64,000 nt of DNA from Allolobophora icterica (GCA_963556255.1 OY744605.1:6505122-6569121), one strand, 5' to 3'. Shown: positions 23,601 through 35,194, counted from the first letter of the stretch. Numbers and translations: made by a program. The notes: generated from the sequence alone by a model not told the origin.

Positions 23601-24658
23601 TGGTCCCTTCTCTTGGCCGAGGTCACATATGAGTTTTCATTGCATGGAAGAGAATCAGAAAGCTTAACTAAATGGAGGCCAGAAGTAATGAAGTCAAAAA
23701 ATAAATAAGTGAAAAAACAAGCTCAAAAAGGCACCAACACAAATCAGCAGCTTAAATATCAGATCAGGTGGTTAGAAATAATTACCTGTTGTGTTTCTTG
23801 CTCCGGTTTTCCACGGATCGGGAGTGATCACTTTGCCGAGTTTCTTCTGGCCTGAAAAGAAAATACATTAAACGATCTTGATTTCATGTAATCATTTTGG
23901 GAGTACCTCTGACGAGTTTCTTAAAAAGGTGCTAAATAAATAGGCACAATTACACTTATGGTCCAGTGACCATATAGTCTGCTTTTATTTGAGGTCTGTT
24001 AAATTGTTAATTAATGGGACTAGTATGTGGCTGTTGTAGATAAAACTTTGAGTGACATATAAATGTGGAAACAATTCTCTAATCATTTTGAAATCTTCCC
24101 AATAATCTTCATTGTAATCGAACATTCATATAAAGCCGTAATACAACTGAGAAAACTTATGACTAAATTTCGCACATTGCATAATGGCAGACTGGAATAC
24201 AGCTCCCTCAGATTTTGGGGGTGAGTGATAGACTAGCAGTTATCATGCCAACTGAAAAGATTGAATATTCAAAGACTCGCTACTTAAGGCTGAAATTTGC
24301 TTTAAGATTTAAGATCCGCATTGTAGACCCTACTGAACTCGGCCATCACAATGTACATTGGCTGTACACTGCCAGTGGAAATATAACGCGGCGAGGGAGA
24401 CTTTCCGACCATTCTCATATACCCAAGCTAAGAAACGTGACTGCTCTTCTCTTCCTTTGAATTTATCATCTAAAATACAACTCGAGTCTCTTTTGGTATA
24501 AGAAAGATCGAAAACTGTTTACTTAAAAATAGGTTAGTGCCCCATCAGCATATCTTAGAAGTGTAAAAATTGTTTATTTGTTGGTCAATACGGCAAGTAT
24601 GGTATCTCTGTTAATTCACAAATTTGTAACATTTATACTTACACTTTTCACAGACCAT
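20650..24658 (-). CDS. CRIPT: CRIPT, cysteine-rich PDZ-binding protein, five exons, 100 residues
   Basis: Coding exons on the minus strand are 24658-24643, 23851-23786, 22957-22903, 21812-21712 and 20714-20650 (TGA 20652-20650). All junctions are GT-AG and the phases agree. The 303 coding bases give 100 residues; human CRIPT has 101. The protein starts MVCEKCQKKLGKVITPD, has INENKALTSK, then CRICKSSVHQPGSHYCQGCA and ICAMCG, and ends QSSV. The paired cysteines of the family (CEKC, CRIC, CQGC, CAMC) are all present, and the C-terminus is a class I PDZ ligand. In other animals CRIPT binds the third PDZ domain of PSD-95 and microtubules, and it has been found in the minor spliceosome. Introns contain SINEs, a CR1 end and an inverted-repeat element. 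Exon 1 has only 16 coding bases. The start is fixed by the conserved MVCEKC. Confidence 0.97.
21393..21650 (-). mobile_element. SINE family C copy in CRIPT intron 4
   Basis: Complete reverse copy, from gaagaagaagagcagtcc (3' tail) to aggatttgaaccccaagacc (B box) and the A-box end. Confidence 0.85.
21896..22330 (+). mobile_element. Dispersed repeat D, copy 1
   Basis: Shares ccggcaata(a)gacgaat, ggtcctggacactgg, caggacttgcca and ttgcccagggctgtta-type phrases with 53978-54115 and 58140-58215. Its class is unknown. It lies in CRIPT intron 3. Confidence 0.6.
22480..22640 (-). mobile_element. CR1-like LINE 3' end
   Basis: It starts with ttgtaattgtaatcgaacatttataaagca, then a cagaggcactcccaacccaa phrase like the LINE ends at 34550 and 43310. 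No intact frame. Confidence 0.55.
23246..23631. mobile_element. MITE with long terminal inverted repeats in CRIPT intron 2
   Basis: The 386-bp element begins CATATGTGACCTCGGC and ends with its inverse. The inverted repeats run nearly 40 bases and include ggaccacttgtcgc / gcgacaagtggtcc. The ends are palindromic, so a TA duplication (Tc1/mariner-like) is possible but not proven. Confidence 0.8.
24195..24462 (+). mobile_element. Diverged SINE family C copy in CRIPT intron 1
   Basis: Retains tgtacactgccagtggaaa and actgctcttctcttcct with heavy divergence elsewhere. Confidence 0.5.
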
Positions 24659-24994
24659 TTTGATGAGGTGAACTAATAAAAAACCTGTATTACAAGAAAA
24701 TGTCAAGCCTTTCCTCGTAAAAACAATAACACGTTCTTGTTTAACTTCTTTCTGCACAGAATTATAAATAGAAGTGACTAAGTTCATGCGTCACCCGTTT
24801 AGCTTACTTACTAGATTTCCATAGTCTTTAAGAATTTTTCTATAGCGCCATATTTTTAATCAATCGATGATCGCTGCGAAACATTATCACTATCAGTGTG
24901 TATGCCCAATTCCAAGGTGAATCCGGTCGAAAGTCAAGAGTAGACAGAGGAAGTGAGCGGAGTGAGCGGAAATTGAGGAAATTCTATATCAAAC
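24659..24994. promoter_or_regulatory. Upstream region of CRIPT
   Basis: 336 bases separate the CRIPT ATG (minus) from a plus-strand ATG at 24995 in a decent context (aaacATGCCC). No TATA box is obvious. It could be a bidirectional promoter, but the plus-strand gene is unproven. Confidence 0.3.
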
Positions 24995-24999
24995 ATGCC

Positions 25000-26440
25000 C
25001 ACCGTCGATTTATCCAAAGACAATTTGGTGTGGCGCAACGCAACTACTCAGACGTGCAATGTAAACCCGTAGTGTTGGTTGAAGCCATAGGCCTATTATG
25101 CGAACTTTCCTCGTTGGGCTATTCGTAAACGTTGAATATCTGCAGCGTCTAAAAGCTAAATAAAAAACCACTATATAGGCCCAAAGGTAGGCCTAACAGA
25201 ATTTTGGTCCTCTTTCTGGTTTAACTGCATTTCGGCTTTCAAGTCGGCAAAATTAACTGTGTGCTAAAATTTAGACCCAAGTCTAAAACCACGGTGAGAT
25301 GTAATAGTCTTACTCTTAAGCTTGAGAGTTCCGTTAAAAAAACAGCTGACGCTATCAAATTCATGAATCCCATAAGCACAGTTTCACCAAGTGTGAGCTG
25401 TTTCAAGCGTATCGATCTTCTCTAACCTAATAAAAATTATGATAAATTGTTGTAGTGTCACTGCAGTAGCTGTACTGCTAAGCAAAATCGATGTGAGTGC
25501 GAAATTCCTGGGCGAGGCCGGTCGAAAACCAAGGGAGACATCCAACAAGACCCGAAGACAATCTAGGCCTTTAAGGAGGGAAAATGAGTTAGTTCTATTT
25601 GATGCAATATTAGACCCACATAATAATAAAATGTTCAGATGAGGAGATAATTGTAGATCATTTGCTGCGAAGTTTTTCTCTGTAAACTCAAACCTCTTTC
25701 AAACAGCACATGCATGTTGGACCAATGTTGGACCAACGCTGTACGACATTGATCCAAGGTGTCTTAGGTGTGTGGGCGTTGGCTGTGACATGACGGTATG
25801 TTCTCAGTGATCCAATAATGAAATGAGACCTTATCGTGGACTTTGGTCGTATCATAATCTAAAGCTTTCTACATCTCCTAAAGAAAGATTAGCAACAGAA
25901 CCCGATTGATCACGGGCGTTCATTCAATAGTAACTGGATAGGCAGGTTATATAACCCACAGTCTAATGACTTCTATAGCGCCATTGTCATGTTTTAGCCG
26001 TGGCTGGGCTGGGAGCGCCTCTGAGTAGGTCTCTTGAAGAAGCGCTATATAAATGTCCAGAATGAATGAAATGAATGAATAGTGCACAAGCATTAGTCGA
26101 GGTGAAATAGAAGTCAAAGTAATAGTAGCCATTTATTGCCATTCATTGGCAAAGTCATAATCAATTGAAAATGTCAAATCAAAATCCAATTATTCACTAC
26201 AACCAGATCTGCAGGCTACGGTGGTTATAGAGGAAGTTGAAAGAGACGAGTCTTAGGTTTAGTTCTGAACGACTTTAGAGAACTGGTAGAATTCATAAGA
26301 CTTAATTATTTCCAAAGGTGACGTCACGTGAAGTGGATGGTTCGCAAAACTATCTCTATAAAATGGTCTTTCTCAAGAAGCCGATCTACTGGAGGAACGT
26401 ATAGGCCTACACTGTACGTTCCTGTGTCTTTCTTGGATGT
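25000..26440. other. Stretch with no recognised gene
   Basis: A short diverged duplication links 24905-24950 with 25500-25545 (ccggtcgaaa(g/a)(t/c)caag). A plus-strand LINE/SINE end (agcgcctctgagtag, gcgctatataaatg, then (AATG)n) lies at 25960-26080. Confidence 0.45.
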
Positions 26441-26448
26441 CTGTCGGG

Positions 26449-26675
26449 CATGGGCGGCGATCATGGGGGTAGAGGGGGACAAGACCCCCACCCTTAACAG
26501 TGGGGGACACGCCGTGCATCGGAGACCTCCACACATTCAGAAGAAACACAAAAACAGGTCATAAAATTTTATTTTTTTAACCTTTTTCGACCAGATCAGT
26601 TCAAAACTCTTTTTTGACCAGATCAGTTCAAAAATGTCCCCCTCACCTGTCAAACAAACAAGATCGCCGCCACTG
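26449..26675. mobile_element. hAT-type MITE, 'GGCGGCGATC' family
   Basis: It starts CATGGGCGGCGATC and ends GATCGCCGCCACTG. The flanks are CTGTCGGG (26441-26448) and CTGTCCGG (26676-26683), an 8-bp duplication with one mismatch. No coding capacity. Confidence 0.8.
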
Positions 26676-26683
26676 CTGTCCGG

Positions 26684-27689
26684 TTACCTGCCAGAATCAC
26701 CCCAGACTTTAGTATGTACGTGGCCTAAATAATCGCTTTTGCCTATCATCAGCAACCAAACCTTGTTGATGATAGGCAAACCTTGCTCGCTTGTACAGTC
26801 ACTGAACAGACTGACTTAAATGTAAATGAAAACGTTTTTCTATAGCAACCTTATGGCCTCGACCCTGCTCAATGAATTTAGGGCGTATACTGGGTGAGAT
26901 CCTTCACCACCGCTGCCCGTTTGAATCGGTGCCATGCCCTGCTCACTGTACGGACCAGGCTAGCCCAAGATTCAAATCGATTAGGCATTATGTTAGATTA
27001 TGGGAAACATTAGACTCTTCGGCAATCGGTCAAATGACTGATGCACGCAAAAACATTGTTCAGTTGGCCAAAAACGGGCCCCAACTGGGTCACTGGTGGT
27101 AACAAATGGGGCGATATGGGTATAGGCTACTGTGTTGTGGGTCCATTGACTTCCAATATGCCTGGAAAAGACGAAATTAATAAGATGATGTTTCTTTAGC
27201 CTCTTGAACAATGACGCAATTCATCGGATTAATTCGTTTAATTTATATAGTGTTCCTTCACGATATCTACATCCTAATTAAACGCTCGCAGTCCAGAAAG
27301 AACACCGAATTCAAACGTTTGTGAAGGTTCCGCGTATAGCGTCCCTGCTGACAAGAATAAGACGCAGATCTCCGGCGAAGGCGGTATACTGCATCTACAT
27401 ACGTGAATCTACAGAATTAAGTCTAAATCTCTACATGGACCTGTGGAACGTTAGAAATATCCGTCTGATATACTTGATAGGCTTAACCTACTCATTTAAT
27501 TGCGCTTGCAAAAGAGAAAGTTCTGTTTAAAAGTGAAAGCTTCAGTAATATTGCACTACGAATGCTATACTTAGGCCTAATTATCTGAATTTATGCATTT
27601 GGCTCAGACGATGATAATAGATATAAACGAAACATAAAATAAAATCCCTATATTGGTTTTCACTTGCTAAAAAATCATTGCGTTGTAAA
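26684..27689. other. Stretch with no recognised gene
   Basis: A short direct repeat of ttgatgataggcaaa words lies at 26735-26785. No exon was recognised. Confidence 0.4.
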
Positions 27690-27942
27690 AATTCGCAAGT
27701 TGGAAGTCAAAATGCAACGCTGGCTCGTTTATTCCGCCAACGCCAAACGCGCGTATGGCTCATGGCTTCCGAATAAGTGGCTCTAGATGGCGAGTGTACG
27801 AAATGCAGTACGTCAGTGTGTGCGTGCGTATGCGAGTGTGTACACCAATGTGCCTCCATTACAGCGGCACATCGCATCAAGAAAGGAGAACTACAGACGA
27901 AATTTGACGGAAACACATCGAATTTTGATCGGGAATATCGCC
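27690..27942 (+). promoter_or_regulatory. Shared 5' region of microprotein gene C
   Basis: Same blocks as in front of gene B: aaacgcgcgtatggctcatg, ctctagatggcgagtgtacg, tgcctccattacagcgg and gaaaggagaacta. The upstream ATG at 27787 starts a frame (MASVRNAVRQCVRAY) that happens to be in frame with MGCC here. In gene B the same upstream frame is shifted by small indels, which argues that it is untranslated leader or a uORF. Confidence 0.5.
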
Positions 27943-30900
27943 ATGGGTTGCTGTCTCTCGACGGGGTAAGTACTTGTTATAATCTGAATGTTCGAATTTA
28001 TATTTTGTGTCGTTAAAGTGCAAAATCTTTTGGTTTTTGGATGAAGTGGGCGAGCTTTTGGGCGACCGGTTGGTGGTAATATTTAATGAGCTGCTTAGTC
28101 TGGCTCGTTGTGGGCTTGTGGCTCTGTACACAGACACAGCTAGGCTTGGATTTCTGGCTAAGAATTTCTGCTTATTTCATAACTTGACTTACCGAAATAG
28201 AGGAAATTTGAGGCGTTTGGATTTTTTTCATCGAAGCTATAAATAACAGGCTGCATTTAATGACTTTTTAGAGTGAATAGCAACGTTAACATGTTGAGCT
28301 AAATTTAGCGAAGTCTACTGGCTTGTATCGCTCATGTCGCGAGACTCTAAAACTGCTCTACTGAAAGTCGCATGTTTCAAGAACAGTGAACGATTTGAGG
28401 TGTTATAAAGAACTTGAAAAGATCTGGATGCAGCCAGATGCGCAACTAAACTGTGGCTTCACAAGGTCAGCTATTGTTGAGTCTGTCCAAAAACAAGAGA
28501 AGATGTGGGGAGTTAAAAGCAATGTTATGGAGGATATATGCCTTGCACAGAACCAGATTTATGCAGGATAGGACCAGTTTACCAGATCCTCTGCCTCTTT
28601 TCACTGGTCTTCTGGCAACAGGGCTTGATTCTTTACTTGTTATCTCTGGGCAACCACTCTGACATAATGCAACGCTCCTGAATAAGCTGGTGCCCCGAGT
28701 TTAGCTCTAAAGTAGCGCTATGGAAATTTGAAGTTTACGATTAGGCGGCCTTCCATTGCGATCTTGCGGGGGTCAGAAATTTGAAGCTAGGGTGCTAGGT
28801 AGACCTATTACTTGAATACTGTTTGAGCCAATATTGTAAGGGCCATGGTTGATATAGTTCGTGGAGATTACGGAAATGACAAGTGCGTCACGTGAAATTT
28901 GCGCCAATTATTTGTACGCTCCATTGTTACGTGGCTCAGAGCGGATTTATCGTAGCCTGCGCTGACGATACTCATATTACGTGCAATTAGCAGCATTGTG
29001 ACTGTTTTGACCACTGTGAGCGACCCATCCAACATCATTGTACCATGCAGGTAGTAATTAGCTTAATTTTGTTGAAGCAGGTTCGGATTTAATCAAACCT
29101 TGACTTGTGATACTTTCAGAGGATGACCTGGATGTCTCCAGGTCATCCGCTGGTTGCCTTTCTCCAGCTGTGCCATGACCTAAGCTTATAGAACTGTTTT
29201 TGGCGGACGAGCTTTCTCGGTTGCTGGACCTAAATTTTGAAACTCCCTTCCCACTTATGTTCACCATACTTGGTTATACACTGTCTCAGTGTGTGAGCGC
29301 GCGCGCGCGTCTATACAAGCGCGTGCGAGTGTATGCTGGCTGAATTCAAATCGCCGATGTCACAGATTCTTTTTATAGCGCCAAATCATGGGTATAAATT
29401 TCAGATGAAATTTCGTAGTAATTTTTCACTTTTCTAACTGAAATCTGGTAAATTCTCGTGTATGAAGAGCGGACACCCATTGGGTGTCGGAGCCATCACC
29501 TACCCTGACGACAATCCTACCACCACCGGTCAACTACCACCAGTTCTCCTCCAATCGCTATGCATCTGTGTTAGAATCACACATGATGTTCCTTTCACAA
29601 AGAAGCAGTTACTAATGAAGGCCCAAAAGTGACAAGTAATAGGTATGAAAAACTGTTTATCGTGATCACCACAATTGCTATTAGTTGCAGTCACTTGCAC
29701 AAATTTAGAACCTTTCTGACAAGACGCAGCGCTCGTGAATAATCTGGTGCCTTGCGCCTAACTGTAGAGCACTGCTTTAGACATTTGAAGTTTAAGTTTA
29801 CGATTACTCACAAGTCATGCGCAGTTTCTGCGTAAAAATTAAATATTTGACTTAATTTTAACATGTCACCTTTGTGGCTCCGTAGTAACTGGGAGCGCGG
29901 AAGTGTTCAGCCAGCGTTTCCCAATCTTTTTTTGGCTACGGAACCCTTTCGACTTGAACATTTTTTGACGGAACCCCGACCTAAACACAACATATTCTGG
30001 TACAATAGTTTTAAACAGTGATCGAGGTGTGTTCAGTTTTAATCAATAAAAATTAGATTAGAAATTGTTTAAATGAAATTTCTCCACGGAACCCTTGTCT
30101 ACACCTCGTAGTCTGATTTATAATTAGACCTATTGTAACAACACATTCAAACAACACCAATTGCTTCACGGAGTGACGGAACCCTTGTCTTTCCCTCGCG
30201 GAACCCTAGGGTTCCGCGGAACCCACTTTGGGAAACACTGTGTAAAGCTAATCTCTAGGCCTAACTGGGACTGAAGCTGAAAGTGTTAATTGGAGAAAGA
30301 ATTAATGTAGGCTACATTAGGGAGCTGAGTGAAGTCCAAACAGAAAGGAAGCGAAAGCTCTGATCCTGGTATTTATTTAGAAGGTGTAGGCCTACAGGTA
30401 GTATTAACCGTGCAGCAGGACATTAAGATGAACTAGAAAATTCTCAGTTGTGGAGACGTGGCTTAATGAATATTCAGTAGACGTGGCTTAATGAATATTC
30501 AGTAGAGGTAACAAGAGCGGTTCTAGTAGTGTATGGTGGGCGGGCTACATTGAGAGAGCGTTGCATGTTTGAATGCAATGTGACGCCGATAGTCATAGGC
30601 TATGGTCGTATCAGTTTACTCGCTTGTTCGCTTGGATAAATAGATAGAAGGATGGACGGATGTATGGGTGGATGTATGGGTGAGTAGATGAATAAATGAA
30701 TGGAGGATGGATGACTAGATGAATGAACGGATGAATGCATGCATGAATGGATGAAAGAATGAATGAATGAATGGGTGAACGGATGAATTAATGGATGGAT
30801 AGATGGATGGATGGATGAATTAGTGTATGGATGAATGTATGGACGAATGAATGGATGGATGGATGAATGGTAGGACGGATGAATGGATGGACGAATGTAT

Positions 30901-32193
30901 GGATGGATGGATGAATGGTTAGACGGATGAATGGATGGACGAATGTATGGAAGACTAGATGGATGAATGGATGGATGGATGAATGGTAAGACGGATGAAT
31001 GGATGGATGAATGCATGGATGGATGGATGAATGGTAAGACGGATGAATGGATGGACGAATGTATGGATGACTAGATGGATGAATGAATGGATGGATGGAT
31101 GAATGGTTAGACGGATGAATGGATGGACGAATGTATGGATGACTAGATGGATGAGTGAATGGATGGATGGACGAATGTATGGATGGATGGATGAATGGTA
31201 AGACGGATGAATGGATGGATGAATGTATGGATGACTAGATGGATGAATGAATGGATGGATGGATGAATGGTAAGACGGATGAATGGATGGATGAATGTAT
31301 GGATGACTAGATGGATGAATGAATGGATGGATGGATGAATGGTAAGACGGATGAATGGATGGATGAATGTATGGATGACTAGATGGATGAATGAATGAAT
31401 GGATGGATGAATGGTAAGACGGATGAATGGATGGATGAATGTATGGATGAATAGATGGATGAATGAATGGATGGATGGATGGACGGGTTGTGGAGATGGA
31501 TAGAGGGTGGGAGTAGAGAGGGGATGGCAGGAAGAAGGGAGCGATGTATGGATTAACGGATGGGAGGGAGGCAGGGAGGCAGGAAATAGAGAAACAGGCA
31601 GGAGAGATGTCGCTGATGTTGTTGATGATGATGATGATGATGATGATGACTATGACGATGATGATGCTGATGGATAGATATAGGCATGGACAAATGGCTG
31701 GATGGGTTGACGATGGTGCCGAAGATGATGAAGACGACGACGACGATGATGATGATGATTACGATAGCAATCATGAAGTTGATGTTGATGTTGATGTTGA
31801 TGTTGGTGATGATGATAATGAAGAAGAAGATGATAATAATGATGAAGATGATGATGCTGATGATGATTTAAATGATGAAGTTGATGTTAATAACAATGGT
31901 AATGATGATGATGATGATGATGTTTGTGATGATGATAATAATGAAGATACTGTTGTTGATGGCAATTATGATCATGAAGATTAGGTTTATAATGCTGCTT
32001 TTAATGATGATGACTATTATTATTACTATATTTATTCCTTAACAGAGGAAGACGGAACACAGATGACCCGACGAGCACCAGACTCCACGACTGCGCAGGA
32101 CCGGAAGTTCACCGTCGAATCAATCCAGGCGTCGCCGTCGTCGTTGCCATAACTACATTCTTACTGACATCTACAGACTTCGAGATCAGATGA
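27943..32193 (+). CDS. Microprotein gene C (MGCC family), two exons, 56 residues
   Basis: Coding parts on the plus strand are 27943-27965 (exon 1) and 32046-32193 (exon 2, TGA 32191-32193). Exon 1 encodes MGCCLST and ends GG|GTAAGT. Exon 2 follows ttattccttaacag and its first base completes Gly, the same phase-2 arrangement as genes A and B. Exon 2 keeps LHDCAGPEV but its middle has changed to a strongly hydrophobic run ([12 protein letters not shown]), and it ends DFEIR. It is the most diverged copy and is inverted relative to A and B. The 4.1-kb intron holds a hAT MITE and two long simple-repeat arrays; the second, a GAT array, ends close to exon 2. The hydrophobic run could be a membrane segment (inference). 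Function is unknown. Confidence 0.55.
29912..30240. mobile_element. hAT-type MITE, 'CAGTGTTTCCCAA' family, in intron of gene C
   Basis: It starts CAGCGTTTCCCAATC and ends TTGGGAAACACTG. The flanks TGTTCAGC (29904-29911) and TGTAAAGC (30241-30248) agree at six of eight positions. Inside are repeated cggaaccctt words and a gggttccgcggaaccc palindrome. These ends are typical of hAT-derived MITEs. Confidence 0.8.
30630..31495 (+). repeat. (ATGG/ATGA)n array with about 80-100-bp higher-order units
   Basis: Tetranucleotide repeats are organised in longer units marked by ggtaagacggatgaatggatgg and gtatggatgactagatggat, repeated at least six times from about 30960 to 31460. Confidence 0.95.
31615..31980 (+). 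repeat. (GAT)n-rich array encoding only poly-Asp artefacts
   Basis: GAT/GAA/GTT triplets run for about 360 bases. One frame is open and Asp-rich (31544-31984), but the sequence is a simple repeat and lies about 65 bases before exon 2 of gene C. Confidence 0.85.
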
Positions 32194-32629
32194 ACAGCGG
32201 CGGATGATTCACATAGGGGGTCGCAAGGGACGTACGTCCCCGAATGTGGCGGCGGAATGGCTGTTTACCTAACTGCTCTATCACTGGACACTGAGGCTTC
32301 ACTCGCTCTTTCTTAGCCCATCGCTGACACATCCAACCCACCCTCCATGATGATGCCCCAGAAATTACAAATAATTGATTACTACGACAACCGCAACAAC
32401 TACAAACGATTGACTATGATGACGGCTTTAGCAACGACGACGATTATGATTACTGTTTTTAAGATGATTTGATTAAGAGAGTGTTTTTTATTGGTGGACA
32501 TTTCGTTTTTCGTTGGCATGCAGATGTGGAAGTTGAAAAGGAGCTCCTGCTTGTTACCTGTGTTTTAAGATGGAACATTTCCTACAATCCCATGACTATT
32601 TAGTCAATCAACTTTTACAGCCACACTCA

Positions 32630-33015
32630 TGAGGGTTGGGGCTGGAGTTCCCCAATTGCGTTTAATTTCATTTCCATTGGGTCCACTATTTGTTTTTTCT
32701 TCAAATTTCCCTACTTGCTTCTGATTTCTTTTCAATGGGTGTTGGTACTTGCTTTTAATTCTATTTGCTTTAAATTTTGGTCTTCTGGGTTCCCATTTGC
32801 TTCTAATTTATATTTGAAGGGTTTCCAATAAAAAAATTTTTTAATGGACTTACCTAGCTGCTCTTTTCTTTCGTTTCAATAGGTTTTGTATATTTGCTTT
32901 TAATTTCGTTTTTATGGGTTTCCAATTTGCCTTTAATTTCTTTTCAATGGGTTCCCCACTGGCTTCGAGTTTTGCTCTCTCACAATTTTCGCTGTCTTTC
33001 GTTGAAGTTTTTTTT
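32630..33015 (+). repeat. Degenerate tandem repeat, about 33-bp unit
   Basis: Roughly ten imperfect units of the form ttgcttttaatttcttttc followed by aatgggttccca. Confidence 0.8.
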
Positions 33016-33044
33016 CTCGAGTTTTGCTCCTTTATTTTAGTGGC

Positions 33045-33425
33045 AATTATGGTGTCCGGTTACCACCACTTTTAAAAGCTGTGGCGACAGTCGCCACCAG
33101 TTTTTGGCCGGGTGTTGAAGTATTTTTGGGACATGACAGGGTTATTTTGGTTTGGAACGTTCAGATGGCAATGATTCCCAAGTGACTGGTCTCAGTGTCA
33201 TCAACATATTAACTGTTATGAAACTGAACGTAAACATGGACCTTGTTATCTGAGAGTGACCTCAACGTGGCGGACAAATCATGCTAAATTCGTATGTTTG
33301 GAGAGGGGATGGAGGAAGAGGGGGAAGGGAGGGGAGGGAGGGAGGAGGGAAAGGAGATGGAAGGGGAGTGGAGGGTGAGTAGGGGATTGGTCATCACCAC
33401 TTTGTGGGGCAAAGTCAATTCTAAA
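33045..33425 (+). mobile_element. Dispersed repeat R1, copy 2
   Basis: Collinear with 9745-10135. A (GGGA)n-like purine run has expanded at 33300-33375. Confidence 0.7.
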
Positions 33426-33887
33426 CACCATCCAGCGTCTGACTATCCCATGAATCTCCAGCTCCAACCGAACCTGACCTTAACTGCCTGCACAGTCTTG
33501 TTTGACTGAGATCCTGTACATGATCTGGTTCCTGCGATTACGATTACACTATAGTCGTTTTTCGTTTCACAATTTCCGGTTCGGGGCAACTCAATGCAAC
33601 TCCACAAATTAAACGACTTTCATATTGCTGGATTGAGTCTGGAGCCATACGTAAACACCTTATATCTAAACTCTTAAAAATCGCATTACTGTAATGTTTC
33701 CATGCATCTAAATGTAAATAATTGATAACATTCACGTGTTATATTTGTCCACATGTTTGCCAATAATTATTGTACCTGTAATTGCTTGTTAGAGTAGTCA
33801 TAAACATATGTATATACTCGGATCTTTATATATTTATATAATATAGATATGGCGTATATAATTCATAATATTTATATGTATGGTGCG

Positions 33888-34077
<190 letters not shown>

Positions 34078-34239
34078 GCTATAATTTGTGGTTTACTTGA
34101 TCGTGTGGCTTTCCTACTAATAAAAGCGCTGTTTGAATTAGGCCCTATGTTAATTCATTGTGTAGGTCACGGCGTATGGGTTATTTTGGTTCAAGTTGAA
34201 GAATTGATCTATCATCTCCATGACAACTGAATGACAGTC

Positions 34240-34450
34240 CAAAGGTTCAATGCGGTGGCATTCCGCGGAGAGTTCGGGTTCGAGCCTCGCCCAAGGCAGT
34301 TACTACGTAAGGTCATTGAGCAAGTCCTTCACTCACAATAATTGCTCAGAGCCATCGATGTTCTGTCGCATGGTCAATGATGGTCATGTAAACATTGCCC
34401 TTCCTCCTTTGGAAGGAGGGCAATGTGCATTTGTATTGCATTGTATTGCA
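34240..34450 (+). mobile_element. SINE family B copy 2 with (TTGTA/TTGCA)n tail
   Basis: B-box gggttcgagcctcgcc, the body phrase gagcaagtccttcactcacaat and the ccatcgatgttctgtcgcat phrase are shared with 56030-56245. It contains a gcccttcctcctttggaaggagggc hairpin near 34400. Confidence 0.8.
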
Positions 34451-34539
34451 TTATTTAGTTTTAAGGAGAAAGGAGGAAGAATGGAGGGATAGAGGAGGAA
34501 AGAGTAGATTGGTCACCACCACTTTGTCTGGCAAATGTA

Positions 34540-34965
34540 ACGTAATTGTAATCAAGAACTTATATAGCGCCACCCAAATTCAGAGGCGCTTCCGACCCGG
34601 GTCAGTGTCTTCACTGACGAAAAGAAAGGTTTTCAGGTGCTTGCGGAACTAGGCAGGAGCGAGAGTGAAGAGGTCAACCCTAACAACCTGAGGCAAGCGG
34701 TTCAAGCTGGAGGGGTCCACAACAGCAAAACTCCGAGACTGGGCCGTGGCAGTGCGTATCCGAGGGACCACCAGGTGACCACGGGCCGACAACCGGAGTG
34801 AGACCCGACCAAGTTTAATTGGAAACCGGCGTACAAAAGGCCCTGAGATCTACAGGCAGCGGAGCAGAGCCAGCAAGACAGTTACGCATAAGGGAAACAG
34901 CCTTAAATTGGATGCGTTGGTGAATGGGAAGCCAGTGAAGGTTGTCACGGATGAAGGAAAAGATA
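34540..34965 (-). mobile_element. CR1-like LINE 3' end
   Basis: On the minus strand frames give DNLHWLPIHQRIQFKA, then RLRSRGHLVVPRIRTA and SFAVVDPSSLNRLP, the C-terminal signature of CR1-clade proteins. Several frameshifts break it. The 3' end is the tatagcgccacccaaattcagaggcgcttcc segment. Confidence 0.8.
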
Positions 34966-35194
34966 CTGTATACTCGTATCTACCTCACAAAAGCGTAGGC
35001 CCCTGTTAAAGTAGGGAACAGAGGATTTATAATCAGTCTAATTGGCGCTGCTGGTTCTGCCACTGTCTAAGAATATCAACTAGTACGAAGCTTCCGGGTT
35101 TAATCGCTCAACGGCGCCTTTTTCATCGAAGACGACAGGACATCTGGCGAATGAAACAAACAACTATTGCAACACCAGCGCACCTAACGAGTGT

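Noticed and set aside
24898..25128. Plus-strand frame with RKSRVDRGSERSERKLRKF
   Set aside because: Basic low-complexity stretch from a GAGCGGA-type duplication; no support.
27787..27969. MASVRNAVRQ... frame as an N-terminal extension of microprotein C
   Set aside because: In gene B the corresponding frame is shifted by small indels and in gene A it ends early, whereas MGCC and its splice site are kept in all three.
29058..29267. Minus-strand frame of about 69 codons rich in Ser and Glu
   Set aside because: No homology recognised, contains a local hairpin (gatgacctggatgtctccaggtcatc), and no paralogous counterpart exists in genes A or B.
31544..31984. Acidic Asp-rich open frame of about 146 codons
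   Set aside because: It is a (GAT)n-type simple repeat with GA-rich lead-in, no domain and no splice signals of note, and it lies in the intron of microprotein gene C.
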